Shown here: positions 41,651 to 51,359 of the stretch, in pieces
How positions within the stretch are numbered: position 1 is the stretch's first letter
Layout of the letters: each line of letters starts with the position of its first letter
Origin: Methylophaga nitratireducenticrescens
Lineage (GTDB): Bacteria > Pseudomonadota > Gammaproteobacteria > Nitrosococcales > Methylophagaceae
Direction: 5' to 3'
Assembly: GCF_000260985.4 (NCBI RefSeq)
Contig: NC_017857.3
Location: 2,365,001-2,429,000, forward strand
Length of the DNA: 64,000 bases
Notes under the pieces: generated by a model
Told to the model about the DNA's origin: nothing
The model's database searches: none
Seen by the model: only the letters and a program-made list of their open reading frames with translations
Program-made: the position numbers and the translations under genes

Positions 41651-41807
41651 GAATCGGATAAGGTGACATATAAAGGTCCTCTATAAGGAATATTCACATA
41701 AAAAATATCTGTATTAGCCCAGATCATTCCACAAGCAGCAATCATTCCGAAAGCTTTTAAAGTTTATTAGCCCAAAAATATGCTAACGGTTAATTTCCCT
41801 TCTGTAT

Positions 41808-42410
41808 CTAATCAGGCAACTCGGCCACACTATCGACCACAGCAGCATATAAATCCCGCGTTGATGCAATAGCGGCATCCTGAACTTGCTCCGCCGAAAC
41901 CATTTTTCCATTCGCCGACAGCAGTGGGCGGGTCGCCGTAGCACTTGCCACAACAGTTGGCCTATAGCCCAGATTGAAACCACCATGAGCCGTAGAATTC
42001 ACACACATATGCGTCATAAAGCCAGCCAACACAATATGCTCAATATTGAGTGATCTCAAACGTTCATCCAGCTCTGTCTGGATAAACGAATTGGGGAAAT
42101 TTTTAGTAATGACATATTCACCCTCCTGAGGGGCTACTTCACTGGAAATCTGTCCTATATTGGTTGTCAGATCATATGGTGAACCCGTCCCACCATCATG
42201 CTGGATATGAAAGACCGGAATAGCTAACGCTCTCGCCCTCTCCAGTAAAGCCTTTGCTTCAATAATCGCCTTTTCCACTCCTGTAAGCTGCATTACACCC
42301 GTGCGATAAGTATTCTGACAATCAATCATGATGAGCGCCGCCGTACTCAAATTTGCCGGCTGATGCCCTAAACCGACAATCTCTCTCAATGTTTGTGATG
42401 CCTGAGTCAT
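41808..42410 (-). CDS. isochorismatase-family cysteine hydrolase
   Basis: 200 residues. The catalytic triad of the family can be placed as Asp in MIDCQNTY near residue 29, Lys in VITKNFPNSF near 103, and Cys in GFMTHMCVNSTAHGG near 136. The adjacent cis-peptide motif GFMTH is typical. Members hydrolyse amides such as nicotinamide, N-carbamoyl compounds or isochorismate. The substrate here is not predictable. It starts at an ATG preceded by AAAGAGG. Confidence 0.9.
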   Translation of the reverse strand: MTQASQTLREIVGLGHQPANLSTAALIMIDCQNTYRTGVMQLTGVEKAIIEAKALLERARALAIPVFHIQHDGGTGSPYDLTTNIGQISSEVAPQEGEYVITKNFPNSFIQTELDERLRSLNIEHIVLAGFMTHMCVNSTAHGGFNLGYRPTVVASATATRPLLSANGKMVSAEQVQDAAIASTRDLYAAVVDSVAELPD

Positions 42411-42488
42411 GACAATCCTCTTTAAAAGTGAAAAAATAATTCTGCCCCAGTGCTTTTAGGCATTAGACAAAACTTATGTATTACTAAC

Positions 42489-42828
42489 ACCACCACTGTT
42501 GTGGCCCGAATACTCTTTCAGCTCACAACAGAGGCGGCTATGAAAGATCAACAGACCCTAGGGCTTGTTTATCTTCCATCTCCACCACTGCTGGCGGCTA
42601 TTTTTGTGTCCGACAAGGCGGAAAGCACGCCGTGTAGCCTTCCTACATAAGTGATTGACAACGCAGGCGGCCGCAAAAATAGTCCCAGCCCTTTGGGTTG
42701 TGACTGAAAAAGCGCCACTCTGCGTTTCTCGTCGCTTATTTAGAATAACTAAAAGGCGCTCCTCGTGCCTTGATTGACGCTTTTTTAGCTCACAACAGAG
42801 GCGGAGATGGAAGATAAACAAGCCCTAG
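42489..42828. mobile_element. MITE-like palindromic elements with perfect 26-bp inverted repeats
   Basis: A 271-bp non-coding element, 42558-42828, is bounded by perfect 26-bp inverted repeats (42558-42583 and 42803-42828, with outer bases CTAGGGCTTG). It abuts a second, shorter copy at 42489-42560, whose right end repeats the same terminal sequence in direct orientation (AGCTCACAACAGAGGCGG in both). No transposase is encoded. The right arm supplies the stop codon of the catalase-related gene. The stretch 42411-42824 contains nothing else. Confidence 0.75.
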
Positions 42829-43817
42829 TCCAGACGATGCTGAAAACTTACTGCATAAGCGCCGGGTCTGGCCAATAAAATCGGGTCAGCTGATGGTTCA
42901 ATACCTTCAGGCAATGCCAGAGGGTTAAACATGGTTGCTTTTTCATAGGCTGCGGCGTCTGCTATCGGGGCATTAATGACGATAGTCCCTAGCTCGACTA
43001 TCTGACGATCGTCAGACCAAATAACCGTTGCATCATTTACCTCATCGCCTGGTTCAGCAATTTGCACAGACAGACGAAATTCGACGGGTTGTTGTGCGAG
43101 TCGTTCATGAATTTCATTCATCAGATAATTTTCGTCTTGTTTTTCAGCCTCCGCTTTCTCCAATGTTTTCATCCCGCCTAATGGCATCACAATATAACGG
43201 CCATATACTGACTCACCCTCAGCATTAGTAAATTTAAAAGCATTGATGCCGTGATAAGACAATTTAGCAAAACTTACCGGAAAGGGCTTGGGGTACTCAA
43301 CAAAATGTTTGGCTTTGGGATGATCCGCTAAAAAATGCTGGATCGGTTTAATTTCAGCGTCCGAGCTGGCCGAGTCCCGTACCGCTGTGAGCATTTCAAG
43401 AAAAGCTTCTGGTGTAGCCACTGGAAATCGTGGCACTGAGCTTAATACCATGTCGGTATAGCCTTCATCCCCCAAATCTATCCGCATTGCCATGCCTTTC
43501 GCTAAGCCTTTTGGGTCATTATCCGCAATATCCGGAAACCCGGTTGCATTGGAAAAGCGTACGACGATGGGTGAAGCATTCTGCTGTAAGTGAACTGCTG
43601 TTGTAATTTGACGCGCCGACTCGGCTGGATAAAACTCACCACTCAGCACGACACCTTTGGTGTGATTAGAACGTAAACCTTCGCGGGGCCCATTGAATAA
43701 ATCGTGTTGCACATCCACAATCTTTTCGACGGTGGACTTTTCTCTCTCCTCTGCCAACCCAGAACTCATCCCCATCACCAGAAACAATGCCAATGGCAGA
43801 TAGTTGATTATTTTCAT
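42825..43817 (-). CDS. catalase-related peroxidase, exported
   Basis: 330 residues. A signal peptide (hydrophobic segment, about residues 5-20, ending near GLA) is followed by a small catalase-like domain of the SrpA group. RSNHTKGVVLSGEFYP near 50 carries the distal-His region, VVRFSNATGFPDIADNDPKG near 85 carries the Asn, and the C-terminal part is much shorter than in true catalases. Such proteins act as periplasmic haem peroxidases. The proximal Tyr may lie in ESVYGRYIVMP, but this was not aligned. Its stop codon lies in the MITE arm. It is divergent from the TetR gene and may share its operator. Confidence 0.85.
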   Translation of the reverse strand: MKIINYLPLALFLVMGMSSGLAEEREKSTVEKIVDVQHDLFNGPREGLRSNHTKGVVLSGEFYPAESARQITTAVHLQQNASPIVVRFSNATGFPDIADNDPKGLAKGMAMRIDLGDEGYTDMVLSSVPRFPVATPEAFLEMLTAVRDSASSDAEIKPIQHFLADHPKAKHFVEYPKPFPVSFAKLSYHGINAFKFTNAEGESVYGRYIVMPLGGMKTLEKAEAEKQDENYLMNEIHERLAQQPVEFRLSVQIAEPGDEVNDATVIWSDDRQIVELGTIVINAPIADAAAYEKATMFNPLALPEGIEPSADPILLARPGAYAVSFQHRLD

Positions 43818-43975
43818 GCCCATTTACCTTCTGCTTGTTGATATTCAGTGACCAAATCTTGAAACAAACCCAGCTTATACCTTTATGAGCCTTTTACCTG
43901 AATTTAAGTTCATGCTGAATGAAACGATTCAATTTAATAACACAAAAGTTATTACCCATGAAGGTTTGCAATTAC

Positions 43976-43990
43976 TAGACGACCGGTCTA
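43976..43990. promoter_or_regulatory. probable TetR-family operator (autoregulatory)
   Basis: TAGACGACCGGTCTA, with arms TAGAC and GTCTA, lies 36 bp before the regulator start and 159 bp from the divergent catalase-related gene. It is like the boxes of NemR/AcuR-type regulators. A second half-site, GGTCTA, occurs at 44018-44023. Confidence 0.55.
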
Positions 43991-44025
43991 TTATTGACGT
44001 CATATCTCTAGCCGATTGGTCTAAT

Positions 44026-44619
44026 ATGACGCGTATTGAAACACGGCAATTATTGATTCAGGTAGGTACCGAAGTCATTGGCAAGCATGGTTTCAACCCT
44101 ACTGGTTTGAATACTGTTTTAAAAATGGCAGGAGTTCCCAAGGGCTCTTTTTATTATTACTTTGCCAGTAAAGAAGAATTCGGAATGGCGATCATTGATG
44201 AATTCGCCATCGCCTACGATGAGAAAATCGCCCACTTTCTTAGCAACAGTAACATCCGTCCACTGAAGCGTATTCGCGAATATCTGGAAGATGGGCTGGC
44301 AACAATCCGAGAAGGTAAATGCAAGCGTGGTTGTTTAATCGGTACATTGGGACAAGAACTTTCCAGCCAGAATGAAACGTTCAGAAAGCGGCTGGATCGG
44401 GTCTTTGAAGGCTGGAAAAAACAGTTTAATCAGTGCTTGAAACAGGCTGTTGAGCAAGGTGAGCTGTCTGAGTCAATGGATATTGAGCAGCTTTCCGAAT
44501 TTATCCTTTCTGGGTGGCAAGGTGCCATTTTGCGCGCTAAGATGAATTCCAGTATCATCCCTCTCCAGGCCTTTATTGATATCGTGTTTGACCACGTATT
44601 GATACCCCCTAAACATTAA
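44026..44619 (+). CDS. TetR-family transcriptional regulator (NemR/AcuR-like)
   Basis: 197 residues from the ATG giving MTRIETRQLLIQVGTEV. A longer frame upstream is rejected because it would cover the palindromic operator and has no ribosome binding site. The helix-turn-helix is near residues 22-45 (LNTVLKMAGVPKGSFYYYFASKEEF). The C-terminal ligand domain has KRGCLIGTLGQELSSQ with a cysteine at the position used for electrophile sensing in NemR. It probably represses itself and the two genes after it, which follow in the same direction. Confidence 0.88.
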   Translation: MTRIETRQLLIQVGTEVIGKHGFNPTGLNTVLKMAGVPKGSFYYYFASKEEFGMAIIDEFAIAYDEKIAHFLSNSNIRPLKRIREYLEDGLATIREGKCKRGCLIGTLGQELSSQNETFRKRLDRVFEGWKKQFNQCLKQAVEQGELSESMDIEQLSEFILSGWQGAILRAKMNSSIIPLQAFIDIVFDHVLIPPKH

Positions 44620-44642
44620 TCAAAATATACCGGAGGTTTTTT

Positions 44643-45632
44643 ATGACCAGAACCGTTCGTTTTCATCAAACGGGTGGCCCAGACGTTTTACAATTGGATG
44701 AGTTGACTGTATCAGCCCCACTGAACGATGAAGTACTTATCAAGATAAATACCATTGGGCTCAACCGGGCTGAAACCATGTTTCGCAGCGGTCAATATCT
44801 GGAAACACCAACACTTCCTGCACGTCTGGGTTATGAAGCTTCCGGTGTCGTGGAACATCTTGGTCCAAATGTCACCCGGTTCAACGTAGGCGATAAAGTT
44901 AATGTCATTCCAGCATTTTCGATGAACCAATATGGAACCTATGCAGAAAAAGCCGTTGTGCCCATTCATGCCCTTGTTAAACAGCCCGCTAATATTTCTG
45001 ACAGCGAAGCCGCCGCTGTGTGGATGCAATATCTCACAGCATGGGGAGCTTTAATTGATATTGGCCAGTTGTCAAAAAACCAGATCTTATTGATCCCTGC
45101 TGCATCCAGTAGTGTCGGCCTGGCGGCCATCCAGATTGCCAATCAGGTTGGTGCGATTCCGGTAGCGATAACCCGCAGTGCGAATAAAAAAGACCTGCTA
45201 CTGAAACATGGCGCAAAGCATGTCATTATCAGTGAATCACAACAGATAACCGAACAGGTACTGCTGATAACGGGCGGTAAAGGTGCAGATATGGTGTTTG
45301 ATCCGGTCGCGGGTCCAACATTAAATGATCTAGCCAATGCCTGTGGTCAATTTGCACAGATATTTGTCTACGGTGCATTAAATCCACAGCCCACACCGTT
45401 TCCATTATTAACCGCTTTGGGAAAAGGCCTGAACTTTCGTGGTTATACCCTGTTTGAATTCACCCAGGATGCCGAGCGTCTACAAAAAGGTGTTGAATTT
45501 ATCGAAAACGGCCTAGCGGCGGGCCATCTCAAACCCATCATCGCCAAAACCTTTGCCTTGGATGACATTGTTGCTGCCCACCAGTACATGGAATCCAATC
45601 AACAAATTGGCAAGATTATCGTCAAAACATAA
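44643..45632 (+). CDS. zinc-independent quinone oxidoreductase-like alcohol dehydrogenase (MDR family)
   Basis: 329 residues with GroES-like N-terminal and Rossmann domains. Family marks are LGYEASGVVEHLGPNVTRF near 60 and LIPAASSSVGLAAIQIANQVGA near 150, where the NADPH-binding AxxGxxGxxA-type loop is replaced by AASSSVGLAA. The zinc ligands of classical alcohol dehydrogenases are not seen. It has a strong GGAGG site 23 bases after the TetR gene. Reduction of quinones or reactive enals is the likely role, in line with a NemR-like regulator. Confidence 0.9.
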   Translation: MTRTVRFHQTGGPDVLQLDELTVSAPLNDEVLIKINTIGLNRAETMFRSGQYLETPTLPARLGYEASGVVEHLGPNVTRFNVGDKVNVIPAFSMNQYGTYAEKAVVPIHALVKQPANISDSEAAAVWMQYLTAWGALIDIGQLSKNQILLIPAASSSVGLAAIQIANQVGAIPVAITRSANKKDLLLKHGAKHVIISESQQITEQVLLITGGKGADMVFDPVAGPTLNDLANACGQFAQIFVYGALNPQPTPFPLLTALGKGLNFRGYTLFEFTQDAERLQKGVEFIENGLAAGHLKPIIAKTFALDDIVAAHQYMESNQQIGKIIVKT

Positions 45633-45665
45633 CTTTGCAAATTTTTTTATTAATGGAGGATATCC

Positions 45666-47606
45666 ATGAAATTTACACTCAAAACGCTCAGTTTTTTAAC
45701 ACTCTCTTCACTTGGCATGATCAGCACAGCCAGCTTTGCCGATGCAGCTGATGTCGAAAAAAACCTGCATAAACTCAATGTGCCTGATGGCTTTAACGTT
45801 GAAGTCTATGCCGAAGTGCCAGGCGCACGGCAAATGGCACTGGGCCAGTCCACCGGTACAGTGTTTGTCGGTACGCGTGGCGACAAGGCTTATGCTGTAG
45901 TGGATCGGAATAAAGATCGTAAAGCCGATGAAGTGATCACTATTCTTGACGATCTTAAAGTTGGTAACGGTGTCGCCATGTATCAGGGCAACTTATACAT
46001 TGCCGAACAAAACCGCATTGCCCGCTATGCAGCGCCCGGATTTGATCTGACACTGCCCTTTAAAGAAATGCGCGAAGTGATTTATGACGATCTGCCTGAT
46101 AAAGCGCATCACGGCTGGCGTTATATCGACTTTGGACCCGATGGCAAACTGTATGTCACTGTTGGGGCTCCCTGTAATATCTGCGATGTTAAAGGCCAGG
46201 AAGCAACTATTATCCGGATGAACCCGGATGGCAGTGATGCTGAGATTTATGCCGAAGGTATCCGTAATTCTGTCGGTATGGATTTCCAACCGGACACCGG
46301 AACATTGTATTTTACCGATAACAATACCGATATGATGGGTGATAACATTCCACCGGGTGAATTAAACGCTGCACCTGAAAAAGGCATGCACTTTGGCTTC
46401 CCCTACTATGCTGGCGGTAAAGAACGTCATGAAGACTGGGCCGATAAAACACCGCCCAAAGAAGTCACCTTCCCGGTAGCAGAATTTCAGGCCCATACTG
46501 CTGCACTGGGCATGAAATTTTATACTGGCAACATGTTCCCGGAAGACTTTAAAGGTGATGTCATCATTGCCCAGCATGGCTCATGGAACCGCACAGAACC
46601 AGTTGGCTATCAGTTAATGCGTGTCACGTTTGATGAAAACAATGAAGTCAGTGGTCATGAAACCTTTATTGATGGCTGGTTAAATGATGGTGAAGCGTGG
46701 GGACGTCCTACTGATGTCCTGCAATTACCTGATGGCTCGGTGCTGGTCTCTGATGATTTTAATGGTGTGATTTACCGCGTCAGTTACGGTGAAAAACAGA
46801 GTGATGCTCAAACCACCAGCACAAGACATGGCAACAACACGATAGAAGATCTGATGATGCCGGAATCAGCTATCGCCCATCCGGATGGACGGGTATTTGT
46901 CACTGAAATCGGTGAGTTTGGTAAAAATGGTGATGGTAAAGTCACTGTTGTGAACACGGATGGCAGCACTGAAACGCTGGTCGATGGCCTCAATGATCCC
47001 AAAGGCATCGATATGTTTAACAACACTTTATATGTCGCCGATGTTGATCAACTGGTGAAAATCAACCTGGATGGTCAAAGCGAAGTGATGGTTAAACCAA
47101 GTGATTTTCCAGGTAAACCAGTGTTTCTCAATGATGTCGAAATCGATGGCCATGGCAACATCTATGTGTCCGACAGTGGCGACGATAACGGCAAAGATGC
47201 CGGTATTTATCAAGTTACCGCCAAAGGCAAGGTAACTGAAGTCATCAACCATAAGTCCGGTATCAAACGTCCCAACGGTTTGTTAATGGATGGCTATAAC
47301 AAGATGCTGGTAGCTGATTTTGGCACTGGTGACTTATTTCAACTTGATATTGCCTCTGTAAAAGCCACCAAAGTGAACAGTGGTTTTGGGGGTGCAGACG
47401 GACTGGTTCGGGATACTGATGGATTTTTATATATCAGTGACTGGAATAACGGCAAGGTATGGCAGTTAAATGAAGCGAAAGCTACGCCACAACTGATCAC
47501 CGACGAGTATGAAGCCGCAGCTGATATTGCTTTATCAGCCGATGGCAAACATATTCTGATGCCCGATATGAAAGCCGGAAAATTGTATTTCTTGCCAATC
47601 AAGTAA
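45666..47606 (+). CDS. exported double beta-propeller protein: sorbosone dehydrogenase-like plus SMP-30/NHL-like
   Basis: 646 residues. A signal peptide ends at ADA near residue 27. Residues about 30-375 form a PQQ glucose/sorbosone dehydrogenase-like propeller (GKLYVTVGAPCNICDVKG, EIYAEGIRNSVGMDFQP, VIIAQHGSWNRTEPVGY, LPDGSVLVSDDFNGVIYRV). After a short linker, residues about 395-645 form a second propeller of the SMP-30/NHL kind (GLNDPKGIDMFNNTLYVAD, RPNGLLMDGYNKMLVADFGTG). It is predicted periplasmic. Third gene of the TetR-led cluster, with a GGAGGA site. Confidence 0.85.
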   Translation: MKFTLKTLSFLTLSSLGMISTASFADAADVEKNLHKLNVPDGFNVEVYAEVPGARQMALGQSTGTVFVGTRGDKAYAVVDRNKDRKADEVITILDDLKVGNGVAMYQGNLYIAEQNRIARYAAPGFDLTLPFKEMREVIYDDLPDKAHHGWRYIDFGPDGKLYVTVGAPCNICDVKGQEATIIRMNPDGSDAEIYAEGIRNSVGMDFQPDTGTLYFTDNNTDMMGDNIPPGELNAAPEKGMHFGFPYYAGGKERHEDWADKTPPKEVTFPVAEFQAHTAALGMKFYTGNMFPEDFKGDVIIAQHGSWNRTEPVGYQLMRVTFDENNEVSGHETFIDGWLNDGEAWGRPTDVLQLPDGSVLVSDDFNGVIYRVSYGEKQSDAQTTSTRHGNNTIEDLMMPESAIAHPDGRVFVTEIGEFGKNGDGKVTVVNTDGSTETLVDGLNDPKGIDMFNNTLYVADVDQLVKINLDGQSEVMVKPSDFPGKPVFLNDVEIDGHGNIYVSDSGDDNGKDAGIYQVTAKGKVTEVINHKSGIKRPNGLLMDGYNKMLVADFGTGDLFQLDIASVKATKVNSGFGGADGLVRDTDGFLYISDWNNGKVWQLNEAKATPQLITDEYEAAADIALSADGKHILMPDMKAGKLYFLPIK

Positions 47607-47624
47607 ATCCGTATCAAAGCAATC

Positions 47625-47653
47625 AAAAAGCCGGGATTCTTCCCGGCTTTTTT
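47625..47653 (+). terminator. terminator of the TetR-led cluster
   Basis: AAGCCGGGA pairs with TCCCGGCTT around a TTCT loop and is followed by a run of T residues. Confidence 0.9.
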
Positions 47654-47728
47654 GTCTCCAAACAGACCCAAAGCCCATTAGCTGATAAATCACTATCAGT
47701 TAAATAGCAAACTCAATGCAGATTTAAA

Positions 47729-47746
47729 CCCGTCGAAATCGACGGG
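47729..47746. other. short perfect palindrome in the gap before the CRISPR array
   Basis: CCCGTCGAAATCGACGGG, a 7-bp stem with a 4-base loop, is flanked by AT-rich sequence that extends the symmetry (TTTAAA and TTAAAT). It may be a second terminator or a protein site. The rest of 47654-47998 shows no gene. Confidence 0.4.
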
Positions 47747-48118
47747 ATTAAATAATTAGCTCTATCGCCCCGCCCCTCACCAAAAATACATATTTTCTAT
47801 CCACAACATCGATTGCTCATGAATACTGACATCAACTAGCCTGGCAGTTTAAAATGTAATTTGGTGTCAGATGCTGGGATGTGCCCCAAAAGCATCAACG
47901 CACTGCCCGCCCGGCACATCGGGAGTGAGGGCTTCAGAATATTGCTCTTACATATACCTAAAAGTTGTAACAACAAGCTTCTCATTATTTTAATGATGAC
48001 TTCATGCTGCCTATTCGGCAGTAAACCAGTTACCTGAACTCGGAGCTACGAGAAAGCATTTCTAAGCTGCCTGTTCGGCAGTGAACCTGGTCGCGTGGTA
48101 TTTTGACGGGCATGTGAT

Positions 48119-49018
48119 TTTCTAAGCTGCCTGTTCGGCAGTGAACTGTTTAAGTGAGGTGCGTTCGGTGCCGGAACTTTTCTAAGCTGCCTGTTCGGCA
48201 GTGAACGTAGCCGGTGCAGCCAATAGTGTATTCCCGGCTTTCTAAGCTGCCTGTTCGGCAGTGAACAATCGCGCCCATTTTCGGCAAGTCGCTGATTTTT
48301 TCTAAGCTGCCTGTTCGGCAGTGAACAGCCGCGCATCCGGCGAATATTCCAGGCGGTTTTTCTAAGCTGCCTGTTCGGCAGTGAACACATGGTGCTTAAT
48401 TAAATGAGGTGTTATTATTTTCTAAGCTGCCTGTTCGGCAGTGAACTGCCCCATGTATATACATAAAGAATTGCTTCTTTTCTAAGCTGCCTGTTCGGCA
48501 GTGAACAATGACCTTCTTAGATGCTTTACAGCATGCCTTTTCTAAGCTGCCTGTTCGGCAGTGAACGTCCAGCAGCAGGGCAGCCAGAATTTGCTACATT
48601 TCTAAGCTGCCTGTTCGGCAGTGAACAATGACAATGGCAGCGATAAAAGGCCAGATTTTTTCTAAGCTGCCTGTTCGGCAGTGAACAAAACAACCAGCTA
48701 CGTGCTGATGTTGATGCTTTTCTAAGCTGCCTGTTCGGCAGTGAACAAGCTGAGACAGACGTTTTATTGCTTGATGCTTTTCTAAGCTGCCTGTTCGGCA
48801 GTGAACCTATAGCTCACCCTCACGGCTATTCCGATCAGTTTCTAAGCTGCCTGTTCGGCAGTGAACCCAGAAACAGTTGAGGCCTCGGCATCGGTGTATT
48901 TCTAAGCTGCCTGTTCGGCAGTGAACCGGGGGCGGCTCCATTATCCACGCTGGAACTATTTCTAAGCTGCCTGTTCGGCAGTGAACGACGATAACTAACA
49001 GCAGCAAAATACAAGTCA
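48119..49018. repeat. leader-distal copy of a 15-spacer duplication
   Basis: Fifteen consecutive repeat-spacer units recur at 50460-51359 in the same order. All spacers match by eye except the first base at 48147 (T here, C at 50488). Confidence 0.97.
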
Positions 49019-50459
49019 TTTCTAAGCTGCCTGTTCGGCAGTGAACCGGCAGGAACTTCTTACGATAATACATCTTCTTTTCTAAGCTGCCTGTTCGGCA
49101 GTGAACTTTGTTTATTGCATTTAACAGCATACATTGACTTTCTAAGCTGCCTGTTCGGCAGTGAACGCCGAAATCAGTCAGGCGTTTTTAACCGCACATT
49201 TCTAAGCTGCCTGTTCGGCAGTGAACGGATGAGTGAATTAATAAAACCATATGTAAAATTTCTAAGCTGCCTGTTCGGCAGTGAACGAGCCAGCATCTAC
49301 CGTAGCTTACATGCCGTGTTTCTAAGCTGCCTGTTCGGCAGTGAACATCAGAAAGGTTATCGACGGTACACGTGGTGATTTCTAAGCTGCCTGTTCGGCA
49401 GTGAACCCGTTTTTGTGCCAATCAATGACGTTCTGTATTTTCTAAGCTGCCTGTTCGGCAGTGAACCAGGTTTTTGCGTTTGAGTCAGATGGCAGTCATT
49501 TCTAAGCTGCCTGTTCGGCAGTGAACAATGGCAATCCCTAACCGCAAACGGCACAAGTTTTCTAAGCTGCCTGTTCGGCAGTGAACTTTAAAAGCGACCA
49601 TTTAGGCGTTGCTGATTTTTTCTAAGCTGCCTGTTCGGCAGTGAACCAAAAAGCGATAGACCGCAGAAGCGACTATCATTTCTAAGCTGCCTGTTCGGCA
49701 GTGAACTACCTGAGACCCTGCCACCCCTGAAAATGTCATTTCTAAGCTGCCTGTTCGGCAGTGAACCGAGTAAAACTGTGATTAAAAAAACGGTGATTTT
49801 TCTAAGCTGCCTGTTCGGCAGTGAACTATCAGGAATTTTTCTGTTAATTAAATGAATATTTCTAAGCTGCCTGTTCGGCAGTGAACTCAGTGGAAAAGCG
49901 GGATTCTGATATAGCTTATTTCTAAGCTGCCTGTTCGGCAGTGAACAACGACATAAGCGCGCCACAAGCATCGAGCATTTTCTAAGCTGCCTGTTCGGCA
50001 GTGAACATCATCTTTGCAGACGGCAAAGTACAATGCTCTTTCTAAGCTGCCTGTTCGGCAGTGAACAGATAAAGCAATTTTTTGAGGGGATGATAAATTT
50101 TCTAAGCTGCCTGTTCGGCAGTGAACTGGTAAAGGCGAGCTAAAGCCAAAACGCAACTTTTCTAAGCTGCCTGTTCGGCAGTGAACGCGCTATCAAGGGT
50201 GCAACATGGCATATCCAATTTCTAAGCTGCCTGTTCGGCAGTGAACAACCACCCTCAGCAGATAGCACAACTGGACTTGTTTCTAAGCTGCCTGTTCGGC
50301 AGTGAACGTGGATAGTCGTGAGATGGGTGATGAGCTAACTTTCTAAGCTGCCTGTTCGGCAGTGAACGAAGGATCACCTCTAGGTTGTCAGGATGCATAT
50401 TTCTAAGCTGCCTGTTCGGCAGTGAACTGAAAAGCATTTCTTTGAATACCAACAGTTAT

Positions 50460-51359
50460 TTTCTAAGCTGCCTGTTCGGCAGTGAACCGTTTAAGTGAGG
50501 TGCGTTCGGTGCCGGAACTTTTCTAAGCTGCCTGTTCGGCAGTGAACGTAGCCGGTGCAGCCAATAGTGTATTCCCGGCTTTCTAAGCTGCCTGTTCGGC
50601 AGTGAACAATCGCGCCCATTTTCGGCAAGTCGCTGATTTTTTCTAAGCTGCCTGTTCGGCAGTGAACAGCCGCGCATCCGGCGAATATTCCAGGCGGTTT
50701 TTCTAAGCTGCCTGTTCGGCAGTGAACACATGGTGCTTAATTAAATGAGGTGTTATTATTTTCTAAGCTGCCTGTTCGGCAGTGAACTGCCCCATGTATA
50801 TACATAAAGAATTGCTTCTTTTCTAAGCTGCCTGTTCGGCAGTGAACAATGACCTTCTTAGATGCTTTACAGCATGCCTTTTCTAAGCTGCCTGTTCGGC
50901 AGTGAACGTCCAGCAGCAGGGCAGCCAGAATTTGCTACATTTCTAAGCTGCCTGTTCGGCAGTGAACAATGACAATGGCAGCGATAAAAGGCCAGATTTT
51001 TTCTAAGCTGCCTGTTCGGCAGTGAACAAAACAACCAGCTACGTGCTGATGTTGATGCTTTTCTAAGCTGCCTGTTCGGCAGTGAACAAGCTGAGACAGA
51101 CGTTTTATTGCTTGATGCTTTTCTAAGCTGCCTGTTCGGCAGTGAACCTATAGCTCACCCTCACGGCTATTCCGATCAGTTTCTAAGCTGCCTGTTCGGC
51201 AGTGAACCCAGAAACAGTTGAGGCCTCGGCATCGGTGTATTTCTAAGCTGCCTGTTCGGCAGTGAACCGGGGGCGGCTCCATTATCCACGCTGGAACTAT
51301 TTCTAAGCTGCCTGTTCGGCAGTGAACGACGATAACTAACAGCAGCAAAATACAAGTCA
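50460..51359. repeat. leader-proximal copy of the 15-spacer duplication
   Basis: Offset from the other copy is 2341 bp, that is 39 units plus the one extra base of the 33-nt spacer. Twenty-four unrelated units lie between the copies. Confidence 0.97.

Noticed and set aside
42558-42821. 87-codon frame inside the MITE-like element
   Set aside because: It spans the inverted repeats and has no start signal or similarity, so it is non-coding.
43885-44025. 47-codon N-terminal extension of the TetR regulator
   Set aside because: It would code across the palindromic operator and lacks a ribosome binding site. The family N-terminus starts at 44026.
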